A program made the position numbers and the translations under genes. A DNA stretch of 64,000 nucleotides from Sphingomonas sp. (GTDB lineage Bacteria > Pseudomonadota > Alphaproteobacteria > Sphingomonadales > Sphingomonadaceae). The DNA lies in the NCBI RefSeq assembly GCF_017304635.1, contig NZ_JAFKMA010000001.1, positions 496,001 to 560,000 on the forward strand. The letters are read 5' to 3'. Positions 24,993-33,662 of the stretch are shown here, in pieces; within the stretch, counting starts at the first letter, position 1, and each line of letters opens with the position of its first letter. The notes under the pieces were generated by a model that had not been told where the DNA came from, searched no databases, and was given only the letters and a program-made list of their open reading frames with translations.

Positions 24993-25337
24993 ATGGGAAC
25001 GGTCACGCCATTCCCGGTGCCGGGACGACAGCCGAGCCAGATCGGGTTCGACCGCGTCGAGCTGACCCGCATCCTCGATCTCTACGGCCGGATGGTCGCT
25101 GCCGGGCACTGGCGCGATTATGCCATCGAACTCGGTCGCGACGCCGCCGTCTTCGCCGCCTTCCGCCGCACCGCCGAACGCCCCGAAGTACGGATCGAGA
25201 AGTGGCCGGAACTGCGCAATAAACAGGGGATGTGGGCGCTGGTCAACGAAGCCGGCACGGTGCTGAAACGCGGCCACGATTTGGGACCGGTGCTGGCGCC
25301 GATCGAGCGCCGGCTGATGAAGCTGATCGAGGATTAG
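24993..25337 (+). CDS. DUF2794 family protein
   Basis: 114 residues matching the alphaproteobacterial DUF2794 pattern: FDRVELTRILDLYGRMVAAG, WRDYAIELGRDAAVFAAFRR, RIEKWPELRNKQG and LKRGHDLGPVL. Function unknown. 24 nt downstream of cysE and probably co-transcribed. Confidence 0.88.
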   Translation: MGTVTPFPVPGRQPSQIGFDRVELTRILDLYGRMVAAGHWRDYAIELGRDAAVFAAFRRTAERPEVRIEKWPELRNKQGMWALVNEAGTVLKRGHDLGPVLAPIERRLMKLIED

Positions 25338-25349
25338 GTCCGGCAAAAC

Positions 25350-25376
25350 GGGCCGGCGGAACGTGTCCGCCGGCCC
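25350..25376. terminator. Bidirectional terminator-like hairpin
   Basis: Perfect 11-bp arms (25350-25360 and 25366-25376) with a 5-nt loop, between the convergent DUF2794 and membrane-protein genes. On the minus strand it is followed by GTTTTG, so it best serves the minus-strand gene. Confidence 0.7.
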
Positions 25377-25395
25377 GTATCGTCACCCGGCCGGA

Positions 25396-26433
25396 CTAAG
25401 CGGCCAGCGCGGCCTGCTGCACCGGCGGCAGGCGGTCGGCGAGGCCGCCGAGCGTGCCGACGACGCGGCGGCGGATCGGCTGCCAGAACGCCGACAGCGT
25501 CAGCAGCGCCGAGCCGATCACCAGCGCGGTGAACGCCAGCGACAGTTCGATCGCCCCGGCCTGGCGGAGCAGCATCGACAGCGCATAGACGACGTAGGCC
25601 AGGCTCGACACGAGCAGCGCGCGGCGATCGATCGCCAGTGCGACGAAGGCGAAGGCGACGTACAGCGCCAGCACGATCACCGCCTGCGTCGCGCCGATCT
25701 CGCCGCCGAACACGCCGAGCATGTGGAAGACTGGATGCGCGATCATCGGTGCGGCGGCGAGGTGGAGCCAGAAGGCGACGTCGCTGCGTCGCGTCCGGCG
25801 TTCGCGGTCCGACGTGTCCCACGCCATCGCCAGCGCGAAGACGCCGATGCCGCCGGCCAGGATCATCGGCGACAGGAAGCGCTGCGGGTCCGCATGCGTG
25901 ATCGCGAACACGATCCCGATTGCCGTCGCGACCACGGCAGCGGCGCCGACCGCTACCGTCACCGGCACCATGAAGCGGCGCCAGTGGAGCCAGGCCGCGC
26001 CGGCCGTGATGAGGGCGATGCCCGATCCGACCATCGCGTTGGTGGTGTCGCTCCAGTGCGGGTCGAGCTCGACCAGCGCGCCGATCATCGTCGCGGCGAC
26101 TCCGCCGACAAAGGCGACGAGCAGGATGATGCTCGGCAACGCCATCCGTCGCACGCGGGTGAAATACTCCGCCAGCCCCCAGGCCGCACCGGCAACCGCC
26201 GCGCCGGCGAGCGCGTGGTTCACCCAGTCGCCGAGCTGCGCCAACGCGCCGAGCAGCAGCGCGATCGCGATCGCGACGAAGATGTCATTGAACCCGGTCA
26301 GCAACCGGAAGCTCTCTTCGTCGACCACCGGCGTCGCACGCGCTGCGGCGACATGCTGGCGGAAGGCGTCGGCCGTGGCGAGGGGCATGACCCCCGCCGC
26401 GACCGCGCCTTCCAAATCCGTTTCACTGTACAT
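25396..26433 (-). CDS. Polytopic membrane protein of unknown function
   Basis: 345 residues: an amphipathic ~35-residue head with an acidic SETDLEGAVAAGVM start, then about ten hydrophobic segments with short loops. No family assigned; an unsettled resemblance to DUF2157-type proteins was considered. The start at 26433 is chosen because it follows GGAGGG at good spacing. A palindromic operator-like site overlaps its likely promoter. Confidence 0.8.
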   Translation of the reverse strand: MYSETDLEGAVAAGVMPLATADAFRQHVAAARATPVVDEESFRLLTGFNDIFVAIAIALLLGALAQLGDWVNHALAGAAVAGAAWGLAEYFTRVRRMALPSIILLVAFVGGVAATMIGALVELDPHWSDTTNAMVGSGIALITAGAAWLHWRRFMVPVTVAVGAAAVVATAIGIVFAITHADPQRFLSPMILAGGIGVFALAMAWDTSDRERRTRRSDVAFWLHLAAAPMIAHPVFHMLGVFGGEIGATQAVIVLALYVAFAFVALAIDRRALLVSSLAYVVYALSMLLRQAGAIELSLAFTALVIGSALLTLSAFWQPIRRRVVGTLGGLADRLPPVQQAALAA

Positions 26434-26474
26434 GGCATTCCCTCCTGACGGGATTGCCATACCATAAGTGAGTT

Positions 26475-26488
26475 AGTGTATCAATACA
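26475..26488. promoter_or_regulatory. Palindromic operator-like site overlapping a promoter
   Basis: GTGTATCAATACAC has perfect 6-bp arms around a central CA. On the minus strand it overlaps TTGATA, which with 17-nt spacing to TATGGC makes a plausible promoter for the membrane protein at 25396. The site resembles operators of GntR/YtrA-type repressors; no such regulator is in the window. Confidence 0.5.
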
Positions 26489-26510
26489 CCAATCCAATCT
26501 CCGATCGGCG

Positions 26511-26699
26511 TCAGCTCTTGGTGGGAGCGTCGATCTTCACGTTGGCGTCGATCGTCTTGCTGTTGCCCATCAGGCCCTGACCGAACACCAGGAACGCCAC
26601 TACCGCGATCGCGATCAGCACGATCGCGAGCAACGCGACCATCCCCGCGCCGCCGCCGCCATCGGTCTGGATGATCGTGGTCTTGCCGTCGTCCGCCAT
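26511..26699 (-). CDS. Small single-pass membrane protein (62 aa)
   Basis: Gly-rich head (TDGGGGAG), one long hydrophobic helix (MVALLAIVLIAIAVVAFLVF) and a polar C-terminus (IDANVKIDAPTKS). Strong GGAGG before ATG 26699. Resembles small hypothetical membrane proteins of alphaproteobacteria; function unknown. Confidence 0.75.
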   Translation of the reverse strand: MADDGKTTIIQTDGGGGAGMVALLAIVLIAIAVVAFLVFGQGLMGNSKTIDANVKIDAPTKS

Positions 26700-26750
26700 G
26701 TTACGCCTCCTTTTACTTGCGCAGGTGAAACGACGCGCGAGCAAGGGAGG

Positions 26751-26774
26751 TTCCCGTCCCATTACGGGACGGGA
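26751..26774. terminator. Hairpin downstream of SDR gene
   Basis: Arms TCCCGTCCC and GGGACGGGA with a 5-nt loop lie just past the SDR stop on the minus strand. No T run; weak terminator or processing hairpin. Confidence 0.4.
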
Positions 26775-26787
26775 GCGGTGTAAGGCC

Positions 26788-27687
26788 TTAGCCGGCCATC
26801 ACTTTCTGCATGATCGTCGCGCCCTGTTCGCTGCCCGATTGCGGCACGATCTCACCGGTACGGTCGATGATTTCCGCCCAGTGCGCGGCGATACCCTCGG
26901 GCGACAGGTCGTCGCCGGTGAGCAGCTTGCCTTGGGTGAGGGTGACGTACGCCGCCTGGAACACGCCAGCGCCGGCGCCGACGATCATGTTCGCCGGGGC
27001 GTCCTCCGACACCAGATAGAGCGCGGCCGGCGCGACCTTGTCGGGCGAAAACGCCTTGAACGCCTGTTCGGGAAACAGATCCTCGGTCATCCGCGTGCCG
27101 GCGGTCGGGGCGATCGTATTGACGCGGATGTTGTACTTCGCGCCTTCGAGGCACAGCGTCTTGGTCAGCCCGGCGAGACCCAGCTTGGCGGCGCCGTAAT
27201 TGGCCTGGCCGAAATTGCCGTAGAGGCCGGTCGAGGACGAGGTCATCAGGATGCGGCCATAGGCCTGCTCGCGCATCAGGTCCCATACCGCCTTGGTGCA
27301 ATTGGCCGACCCGTTCAGGTGGACGTCGACGACGAAGCGGAAATCGGCCGGCTCCATCTTGGCGAAGCTCTTGTCGCGCAGGACGCCGGCATTGTTGATG
27401 AGGATGTGGACGCCGCCCCAGGCTTCCTTGGCCTTGGCGACCATCTCGACCATCTGCTCGTATTCGGTGACGCTGCCGCCGTTCGACATCGCCTCGCCGC
27501 CGGCCGCCTTGATCTCCTCGACGACCTTCAGCGCGGCGTCCGAGTGACCGGTGCCGTCGCGCGAACCGCCCAGGTCGTTGACCACCACCTTCGCCCCGCG
27601 CGCCGCCAGCGCGAGCGCATATTCGCGGCCGAGACCGCCGCCGGCACCAGTGACGATCGCTACCTTGTCATCGAAACGGATGGTCAT
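26788..27687 (-). CDS. Short-chain dehydrogenase, MFE-2 (3R)-hydroxyacyl-CoA dehydrogenase-like
   Basis: 299-residue SDR. NAD-binding [12 protein letters not shown] at about 14-25, NNAG at about 98-101, catalytic Ser in MTSSSTG and YGAAK (Tyr/Lys). The insert [14 protein letters not shown] and overall pattern match the hydroxyacyl-CoA dehydrogenase domain of peroxisomal multifunctional enzyme type 2, so a role in beta-oxidation or a related acyl-CoA pathway is likely. Stands alone with a terminator-flanked neighbourhood. Confidence 0.87.
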   Translation of the reverse strand: MTIRFDDKVAIVTGAGGGLGREYALALAARGAKVVVNDLGGSRDGTGHSDAALKVVEEIKAAGGEAMSNGGSVTEYEQMVEMVAKAKEAWGGVHILINNAGVLRDKSFAKMEPADFRFVVDVHLNGSANCTKAVWDLMREQAYGRILMTSSSTGLYGNFGQANYGAAKLGLAGLTKTLCLEGAKYNIRVNTIAPTAGTRMTEDLFPEQAFKAFSPDKVAPAALYLVSEDAPANMIVGAGAGVFQAAYVTLTQGKLLTGDDLSPEGIAAHWAEIIDRTGEIVPQSGSEQGATIMQKVMAG

Positions 27688-27756
27688 TCACGCGCTCCTC
27701 AATATCTTCGGAGCGCTTCCTGACGAGATCGGCCGGTGCACGCAAGCTAGTCGGGC

Positions 27757-27792
27757 AAAAGAAAACCGGCGCGGAGACACGCTCCGCGCCGG
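27757..27792 (-). terminator. Rho-independent terminator
   Basis: Perfect 11-bp stem (27766-27776 with 27782-27792), 5-nt loop, followed on the minus strand by TTTTCTTTT. Terminates the Pro-rich secreted protein gene at 27813. Confidence 0.85.
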
Positions 27793-27812
27793 CTTCAGGC
27801 TCGTACGGTCGA

Positions 27813-28178
27813 TCAGCGTGCGCGCGGAGTCGAATGCATCCGCTCGCCGCGGCCGTTCGAACGTTCCATGCAGTGATCGGTCACGGTGCGCGAGCACATC
27901 GGCACCTTGCCGTCGGCCGGCATCGCCGCGGCGTCGGGCAGGGGCTGCACGACCGGCGACGGCGGCGCCATCGTCATCGTCGCCGGCGGAGTCGCGGCGG
28001 GCGCCATCGGCATCGGCGCGGTGGTCGTGGCCGGCGGCATCGGAGCCGGCGTGGCGGTCGCCGGGTCGGCCGGGGGCGGGGTCGTCGGCATCGTCTGCGC
28101 CGGGGCGGGCGGAGGGGTGTCCTGCGCGAAAGCCGGCATCGCGATGGCGGCGGCAGCGGCGAGTAGAACGAGCTTCAT
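27813..28178 (-). CDS. Proline/alanine-rich secreted protein
   Basis: 121 residues: signal peptide (MKLVLLAAAAAIAMPAFA), a ~60-residue low-complexity stretch of Pro, Ala, Thr and Met, then a short C-terminal region with two cysteines (PMCSRTVTDHCMERS). GGAG lies before the ATG at 28178. Function unknown; the two cysteines could form a disulfide in the periplasm. Confidence 0.75.
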   Translation of the reverse strand: MKLVLLAAAAAIAMPAFAQDTPPPAPAQTMPTTPPPADPATATPAPMPPATTTAPMPMAPAATPPATMTMAPPSPVVQPLPDAAAMPADGKVPMCSRTVTDHCMERSNGRGERMHSTPRAR

Positions 28179-28276
28179 CCTGATCTCCTGTGTTCGGCAC
28201 ACGTCAAGGCGTGTCGCGGGCCAAACGCGCTAACCGCGATTTGGCTCCCTCGTTTCGCAGGCGATTCTAATCCCGG

Positions 28277-28969
28277 TCAAGCCCCGGTATCGAGCGCGTA
28301 GCCGGCCGAACGCACGGTGCGGATCAGGTCCGGACGGTCGGCGCCGTTGATCGCCTTGCGCAGCCGCCGGATGTGGACGTCCACCGTCCGGCTCTCGATA
28401 TCGCTGTCATGGCCCCACACCGCGTCGAGCAGGCGCTCGCGGCTGAATACCCAGCCGGGATGCTCGAGGAAATGCTTGAGCAGGCGGAATTCGGTCGGGC
28501 CGAGCTGGATCACCTCGCCGCCGCGCCGCACCTTGTGGCCGACCGTGTCCATCTCGATGTCGGCATAGGTCAGCTGCTCCCCGGCCAGCGCCGGGCGGAC
28601 GCGGCGCAGCACCGCGCCGACACGCGCCACGAGCTCGCGCGGGGAGAACGGCTTGGTCACGTAATCGTCGGCGCCGGTCTCCAGCCCGCGCACGCGATCC
28701 TCCTCCTCGCCGCGCGCGGTCAGCATGATGATCGGCACGTTCGCGGTCTCGGGCATGCGGCGCAGGCGCCGGCACACTTCGATCCCCGACAACCCCTCGA
28801 CCATCCAGTCGAGCAGCACGATGTCCGGCGTCGTCTCCTTCGCCAGCAGCAAGGCTTCCTCGCCGTCGGGCGTGTGCTTGACGTCGAAATCCTCGCGCTT
28901 GAAATGATAGACGAGCAATTCCGCGAGGGCGGCGTCGTCCTCGACCAGCAGCATGCGCGCCCGGCTCAT
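28277..28969 (-). CDS. phoB: Phosphate regulon response regulator PhoB
   Basis: OmpR-family activator, 230 residues. Receiver with E10, D11, phospho-acceptor D54 and K106 (YVTKPF); C-terminal winged helix with LLKHFLEHPGWVFSRERLLDAVWG and VDVHIRRLRKAI. Overlaps phoU by 4 nt, as expected for a coupled pair. Activates phosphate-starvation genes when phosphorylated by PhoR. Confidence 0.93.
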   Translation of the reverse strand: MSRARMLLVEDDAALAELLVYHFKREDFDVKHTPDGEEALLLAKETTPDIVLLDWMVEGLSGIEVCRRLRRMPETANVPIIMLTARGEEEDRVRGLETGADDYVTKPFSPRELVARVGAVLRRVRPALAGEQLTYADIEMDTVGHKVRRGGEVIQLGPTEFRLLKHFLEHPGWVFSRERLLDAVWGHDSDIESRTVDVHIRRLRKAINGADRPDLIRTVRSAGYALDTGA

Positions 28970-29655
28970 ATCCTATCCCCCGTCTTGACGCGTTCGGGCA
29001 TCCGCATGCCCGTCGCGGCGAAATAGACCATTTCGGCGATGTTGGTGGCGTGGTCGCCGATCCGCTCCAGATTCTTGGCGACGAACAACAGGTGCGCGAC
29101 CTGGCCGACCGTCGCCGGATGCTCGGCCATGTAGGCGACCAGGCGACGGAACAGCCCGTCGTAGAAATCGTCGAGCATGCGGTCGCGTTCGACGACCAGC
29201 ACGGCGCCGTCGGCATCGCGCGCGGCGAAGGCGTCGAGCACGTCGTGCACCATCTCCGCCGCGATCCGCGCCATCGCCGGTACCGACGCCAGCGGCTCGA
29301 TCGGCGGCCCGCCGTCGACCAGCGCGACTCGCTTGGCGATGTTCTTGGCATAATCGCCGATGCGTTCGATCACGCCGGCGATCTTCAGCGCGGCGACGAC
29401 GTCGCGCAGGTCGCCATCGGCCAGCGGGCTGCCGGCGATGACCGCGACCGCCAGCGCCTCGACCTCGGCCTGTAGCGCGTCGATCGACTGGTCGGCGGCG
29501 CGCACCTGTGCTGCCAGTTCGCTGTCGGCGCGTGACAGCGCATTGATCGCGTCGTGGATCGCCCGTTCGGCCAGCCCGCCCATCTGGCTGAGCATGCCGC
29601 GCAGCTCGCCAATGGCATCGTCGAAAGTATCGGCAAAGATCGGACCGGCGGCCAC
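28966..29655 (-). CDS. phoU: Phosphate signalling protein PhoU
   Basis: 229 residues in two similar helical-bundle repeats, each with the metal-cluster-type motif (VIERIGDYAKNIAKR around residue 100; NLERIGDHATNIAE near the end). Links Pst transporter status to PhoR. Unlike the usual arrangement, no pstSCAB genes lie between it and phoR. Confidence 0.93.
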   Translation of the reverse strand: MAAGPIFADTFDDAIGELRGMLSQMGGLAERAIHDAINALSRADSELAAQVRAADQSIDALQAEVEALAVAVIAGSPLADGDLRDVVAALKIAGVIERIGDYAKNIAKRVALVDGGPPIEPLASVPAMARIAAEMVHDVLDAFAARDADGAVLVVERDRMLDDFYDGLFRRLVAYMAEHPATVGQVAHLLFVAKNLERIGDHATNIAEMVYFAATGMRMPERVKTGDRI

Positions 29656-29718
29656 GGCGTACCCTCATTGAGACTCGGACGCCCGTTCCGGCGCCGCGCC
29701 GCCAATGTGACGCCGGCG

Positions 29719-30750
29719 TTACCCTTTGATGACAGCGGGCAAAAGGATCGTGACGACGGTGCCGCGCCCCTGCTGGCTGGCGATGTCGAGCCGACCGCGA
29801 TGCCGTTCGACGACGTGCTTGACGATCGACAGGCCGAGCCCGGTGCCGCCGACCGCGCGACTCCGCCCCGAATCGACGCGATAGAAGCGCTCGGTCAGCC
29901 GCGGGATGTGCTCTGGCGCGATGCCTTCGCCCTCGTCGCCGACCGACAGCCGCACCATGCCGGCGGGATCGCGCCACAGCCGGACGGAGACGGGGGTGCC
30001 GGCGCGGCCGTACTTCATCGCATTGCCGATCAGGTTGTGCAGCGCCTGGCTCAACTGCGCACGGTCGCCGGCGACCGCCGGGACGCCCGGATCGCACGAG
30101 CAATGCACGTCGGCGGCGCGCGGATCGTGAGTCTGCACCAGTTCGGCGCAGACTTCGTCGACCAGCCGGGCGAGGTCGACCGACGTATCGGGCGCGCGAT
30201 ATTTCTCCGCCTCGATCCGGCTGAGCGAGATCAGGTCCTCGACCAGCCGCTGCATCCGCCGCGCTTCGTCGGCCATGACCTTCAGGAAACGCTGGCGCAT
30301 GCCGGGATCGTCGCCGGCATCCTCCCCCAGCGTTTCGGCGAAGCCCAGGATCGAGGCGAGCGGCGTGCGCAATTCGTGGCTGGCATTGGCGACGAAATCG
30401 ACGCGCATCCGCTCGGCGGCGTAGCTGCCGGTCTGGTCGATAAGGTGGACGACGCGGCGGCCGTCGGGCACGTCGGTGATCCGCATCTCCCAGCGCTGGT
30501 CGAGCGTACCGAGCCCGACCAGGTTGATCGGCCCCGACGACCCTTCGCCCTGCGGCGCCGTCAGCCGCTCGGCGGCGGCGGGGTGGCGGATCGCGAGCCG
30601 GACGTCCTGCCCGACGATGTGGTTGCCCAGCACCTTGCGCGCGGACGCGTTGGCGACCTCGACCCGGCCGGCGGCGAGGACCAGCACCGGTTCGGCGATC
30701 CCCTCCAGGACTGTGGCGATATCGGGCGTTGGCAGGTTGAGTCGCGACAT
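29719..30750 (-). CDS. phoR: Phosphate regulon sensor kinase PhoR (no membrane anchor seen)
   Basis: 343-residue histidine kinase: PAS-like domain (about 10-100), phospho-acceptor H125 in NASHELRTP, and an ATPase domain with NLIGNAMKYG, VGDEGEGI and GGTGLGLSI. PhoR normally begins with one or two membrane helices; here the sequence starts directly at the PAS-like domain and no transmembrane segment is visible, so it may be soluble or tethered by PhoU. Identity as PhoR rests on the phoU-phoB neighbours. Confidence 0.87.
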   Translation of the reverse strand: MSRLNLPTPDIATVLEGIAEPVLVLAAGRVEVANASARKVLGNHIVGQDVRLAIRHPAAAERLTAPQGEGSSGPINLVGLGTLDQRWEMRITDVPDGRRVVHLIDQTGSYAAERMRVDFVANASHELRTPLASILGFAETLGEDAGDDPGMRQRFLKVMADEARRMQRLVEDLISLSRIEAEKYRAPDTSVDLARLVDEVCAELVQTHDPRAADVHCSCDPGVPAVAGDRAQLSQALHNLIGNAMKYGRAGTPVSVRLWRDPAGMVRLSVGDEGEGIAPEHIPRLTERFYRVDSGRSRAVGGTGLGLSIVKHVVERHRGRLDIASQQGRGTVVTILLPAVIKG

Positions 30751-30763
30751 ATGGACGTTCCTA

Positions 30764-31408
30764 TCAGCGGGCGGCCAGACGTTCGAGCGTCGGGATCAGG
30801 TCGGCATAATCCGTGAACACCGCGTCGGCGTCCGGCACCGCGCCGAACGTCGCGACCGGCACGCCGGCGGCCTTTCCGGCACGCACGTCGTAAGCCGAAT
30901 CGCCGACGAACGCGGCGGAACCACCGCCGCATCGTCGCACCATGTCACGGATCGGCGCCGGATCTGGCTTCATGATGCCACCCAGGCTGTCGCCGCCGAT
31001 CACGCAGGCGAACCGGTCGAGCAAGCCCAGCTTGCCGAGCAGCAGCCGCGCTGCGCTCTCGCGCTTGTTGGTAACGACCGCCAGCGTCACGCCGCGCGCC
31101 GCCAAGCCCGCCAGCGCCTTCACGACATGCGGATACGGCCGGGTGCGGTCGGCGATGTGCGCGTCGTAATAGGCGGTCTGCACCGGCAGGAGCGTGTCGA
31201 GCTCGGCATCGCCGCCGGTCGCCAGCAACGCCCGTTGCAGCATCCGCCGCCCGCCGCCGCCGATCAGTGTGCGAACCGTCCCCACCGTCAGCGGCGCGCG
31301 TCCGATCGTCGCCAGCACATGGTTCACCGACGCGGCCAGGTCCGCCGCGCTGTCGACGAGCGTGCCGTCGAGGTCGAACCCGATCAGGGCAAAGGGAAAA
31401 TCGGCCAT
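30764..31408 (-). CDS. gph: HAD-family phosphatase, probable phosphoglycolate phosphatase
   Basis: 214 residues with all HAD motifs: FDLDGTLVDS (nucleophile Asp), VTNK, KPDP and GDSAYDVRAGKAAG. Length and cap match Gph, which clears 2-phosphoglycolate; other small phosphosugars are possible substrates. 13 nt downstream of phoR and divergent from glmU. Confidence 0.85.
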   Translation of the reverse strand: MADFPFALIGFDLDGTLVDSAADLAASVNHVLATIGRAPLTVGTVRTLIGGGGRRMLQRALLATGGDAELDTLLPVQTAYYDAHIADRTRPYPHVVKALAGLAARGVTLAVVTNKRESAARLLLGKLGLLDRFACVIGGDSLGGIMKPDPAPIRDMVRRCGGGSAAFVGDSAYDVRAGKAAGVPVATFGAVPDADAVFTDYADLIPTLERLAAR

Positions 31409-31501
31409 CGGTCTGTCGCGTGGCGCTCCGCTCTGGCGTTGGCAAGTCCGTCGTGGCAGGGCCGCGGTATCAGCCAGACGGCCCGAAAAAACAGGAACGC
31501 C

Positions 31502-32854
31502 ATGACGACCGATATCGCCGCGATCATCCTCGCCGCCGGCATGGGCACGCGGATGAAGTCCGACCTGCACAAGGTGCTGCACCCGATCGCCGGGCGACCG
31601 ATGCTGCTCCATCTGGTCGATGCGTTCGACGCGGCGGGCGCGCGCGAGAAGGTCGTGGTGGTCGGCGCACGGCGCGAACAGGTCGAGGCGGCGGTGGCGC
31701 CGCTGGGCGCCAGGATCGCGCCGCAGGACGAGCAACTCGGCACCGCGCATGCCGCGCTGATGGCGAAGGATGCGCTGGCCGGGTTCGACGGCGTGGTGGT
31801 CGTCGCGTTCGGCGACACGCCGTTCCTAACCGCCGCGACGATCGCGCGGATGGTCGAGCGGCTGGCGGGCGACGACGCCCCCCGGGTCGCGGTGCTCGGC
31901 TTCCGCCCGGACGACGCCAAGGCCTATGGGCGGATCATCGCCGACCGCGACGGCGCGATCGCCAAGATGGTCGAGTTCAAGGACGCCTCGGACGACGAGC
32001 GCGCGGTGACTCTGTGCAATTCGGGCGTGACGGCGGTTCGCGCCGCCGACCTGTGGCCGCTGCTCGAACGCGTCGGCAACGACAATGCGGCGGGCGAATA
32101 CTACCTGCCCGATATCGTCATGCTGGCGCTGGCCGATGGCGACCGCGCGGTCGTGGTCGAGACCGATGCCGACGAGGTGATCGGCATCAACAGTCGCGCC
32201 GAACTGGCCTACGCCGAGGCCCGCTGGCAGACGGCACGGCGCGACGCGGCGATGGCGGCTGGCGTCACGCTGATCGCGCCGGAGACGGTGTGGTTCGCCT
32301 ACGACACGGCGATCGGCCGCGACGTGACAATCGAGCCCAACGTCTTCTTCGGCCCCGGCGTGACGATCGCCGATCGCGTCACGATCCATGCTTATTCGCA
32401 CATCGAGGGCGCGCAGGTGGGCGAGGGGGCCGAGGTCGGTCCCTATGCTCGCCTGCGTCCCGGCGCGGTGCTCGGCGAGAAGTCGAAGGTCGGCAATTTC
32501 GTCGAGGTGAAGAAGGCGACACTGGGCAAGGGCGCGAAGGCCAACCACCTGACCTATCTCGGCGATGCCGAGATCGGCGCCGGTGCGAACATCGGCGCGG
32601 GCACGATCACCTGCAATTACGACGGCTTCTTCAAGTACCGGACGGTGGTCGGCGAGGGCGCCTTCATCGGATCGAACTCGGCATTGGTCGCGCCGGTGAC
32701 GATCGGCGCCGGCGCGATCGTCGGTGCCGGCTCGACCGTGACGCAGGACGTCGAGGCCGACGCGCTGCGGCTGGTGCGACCGGATCAGGCGACCAGGCCC
32801 GGCTGGGCGAAACGCTTCCGCGAGATGATGGCGGCGAAAAAGGCGGCGAAGTAG
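31502..32854 (+). CDS. glmU: Bifunctional UDP-GlcNAc pyrophosphorylase / GlcN-1-P acetyltransferase
   Basis: 450 residues. N-terminal uridylyltransferase with LAAGMGTRMKS near residue 10, QLGTAHA and FGDTPF; C-terminal left-handed beta-helix acetyltransferase with NFVEVKK, NHLTYLGDAEIG and NYDGFFK. Makes UDP-GlcNAc for peptidoglycan and lipopolysaccharide. In sphingomonads glmS commonly follows; here a toxin-antitoxin pair lies in between. Confidence 0.96.
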   Translation: MTTDIAAIILAAGMGTRMKSDLHKVLHPIAGRPMLLHLVDAFDAAGAREKVVVVGARREQVEAAVAPLGARIAPQDEQLGTAHAALMAKDALAGFDGVVVVAFGDTPFLTAATIARMVERLAGDDAPRVAVLGFRPDDAKAYGRIIADRDGAIAKMVEFKDASDDERAVTLCNSGVTAVRAADLWPLLERVGNDNAAGEYYLPDIVMLALADGDRAVVVETDADEVIGINSRAELAYAEARWQTARRDAAMAAGVTLIAPETVWFAYDTAIGRDVTIEPNVFFGPGVTIADRVTIHAYSHIEGAQVGEGAEVGPYARLRPGAVLGEKSKVGNFVEVKKATLGKGAKANHLTYLGDAEIGAGANIGAGTITCNYDGFFKYRTVVGEGAFIGSNSALVAPVTIGAGAIVGAGSTVTQDVEADALRLVRPDQATRPGWAKRFREMMAAKKAAK

Positions 32855-32862
32855 CGCTCGGC

Positions 32863-32899
32863 TTGACATGATATCATGATATGATATCAATATATCATC
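32863..32899 (+). promoter_or_regulatory. Promoter/operator of the toxin-antitoxin pair
   Basis: TTGACA (32863-32868) and TATCAA (32885-32890), 16 nt apart, form a good sigma-70-type promoter inside an AT-rich stretch. Two direct copies of ATGATATCA begin at 32868 and 32881 and an inverted ATATCATCAT follows, the kind of repeat array that RHH antitoxins bind for autoregulation. Confidence 0.7.
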
Positions 32900-33265
32900 A
32901 TGACGCGTATTCTCGCCGATTTGCCGGATGACGACCTCAAGTGGCTCGACCAGCGTGCAGCCGAACTGGGCAAATCGCGTGCGTCGGTGCTGCGTGACGC
33001 CGTGGCGACCTACAAGGCGCAACCGCGAGACGACGATATGAGTTGGATCGACCAGGGTTTCGGCTTGTGGGCCCGGCATGGCATTACGATCGATCCACGT
33101 GAGTATGAACGGCGTCGGCGGGCCGAATGGACGCGGCCCTGGGACGACGATTATGAAGAGGTCCGCAACGAATCTCCCGACCTGTTCGATGCCGAGGATG
33201 ATCGTCAGCGACAAATCTATCTAGACATGCTGGCCGGCAAGTATCCCGATCCGAAGCGGCCTTGA
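32900..33265 (+). CDS. Ribbon-helix-helix antitoxin
   Basis: 121 residues. The N-terminal ~45 form a CopG-like RHH domain (TRILADLPDDDLKWLDQRAAE then SRASVLRDAV); the rest is acidic and aromatic (WIDQGFGLWARHG, DEYEEV-type), probably the toxin-neutralising tail. Located 4 nt upstream of a PIN-domain toxin and downstream of its own promoter. Confidence 0.8.
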   Translation: MTRILADLPDDDLKWLDQRAAELGKSRASVLRDAVATYKAQPRDDDMSWIDQGFGLWARHGITIDPREYERRRRAEWTRPWDDDYEEVRNESPDLFDAEDDRQRQIYLDMLAGKYPDPKRP

Positions 33266-33269
33266 CTCG

Positions 33270-33647
33270 GTGAGCGGGTTTACGTTCGATGCGAACATCG
33301 TGATCGACGCGCTGGCGGGATATCCGCCGGCCAGGGCCGAAATTCAGCGCGCGGCTGCGGGTTCACGCCCCTGGATCAGTCGGATGGCGTGGATCGAGGT
33401 GCTGTCGAAGGGCGACGAGTCGATCGTCCGCGACGCGATGGCGTTTCTGTCGCGCTTCGGGCTCGACGAGATTGACGACGAAGTCTCGCGCCGGGCCGCC
33501 GCGCTCCGCCGGGAGCGGCCAAGATTGAAATCGCCGGACGCGATCATCCTGGCGACGGCACAAATTCGCGGCCGCGTGCTTATTACCCGCAATACCAAGG
33601 ATTTTCCGGCGCAGATGCCGGGTATTCGTGTCCCTTACGTCTTTTAG
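33270..33647 (+). CDS. PIN-domain toxin (VapC-like)
   Basis: 125 residues with the acidic active-site pattern of PIN nucleases: Asp in FTFDANIVIDAL (residue 7 region), Glu in WIEVLSKGD, Asp in LKSPDAIILATA and a final acid in TRNTKDF. VapC toxins cleave tRNA or rRNA. Starts with GTG; ends 15 nt before glmS, so read-through from the module's promoter could contribute to glmS expression. Confidence 0.85.
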   Translation: MSGFTFDANIVIDALAGYPPARAEIQRAAAGSRPWISRMAWIEVLSKGDESIVRDAMAFLSRFGLDEIDDEVSRRAAALRRERPRLKSPDAIILATAQIRGRVLITRNTKDFPAQMPGIRVPYVF

Positions 33648-33662
33648 GAAAGCCCCTCAGTC

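Noticed and set aside
32863-32899. TGATATCA-rich repeats as a further LacI-regulon operator
   Set aside because: They share only the TGATAT start of the motif, lack the central CGAT, and sit in a toxin-antitoxin promoter where RHH antitoxin sites are expected.
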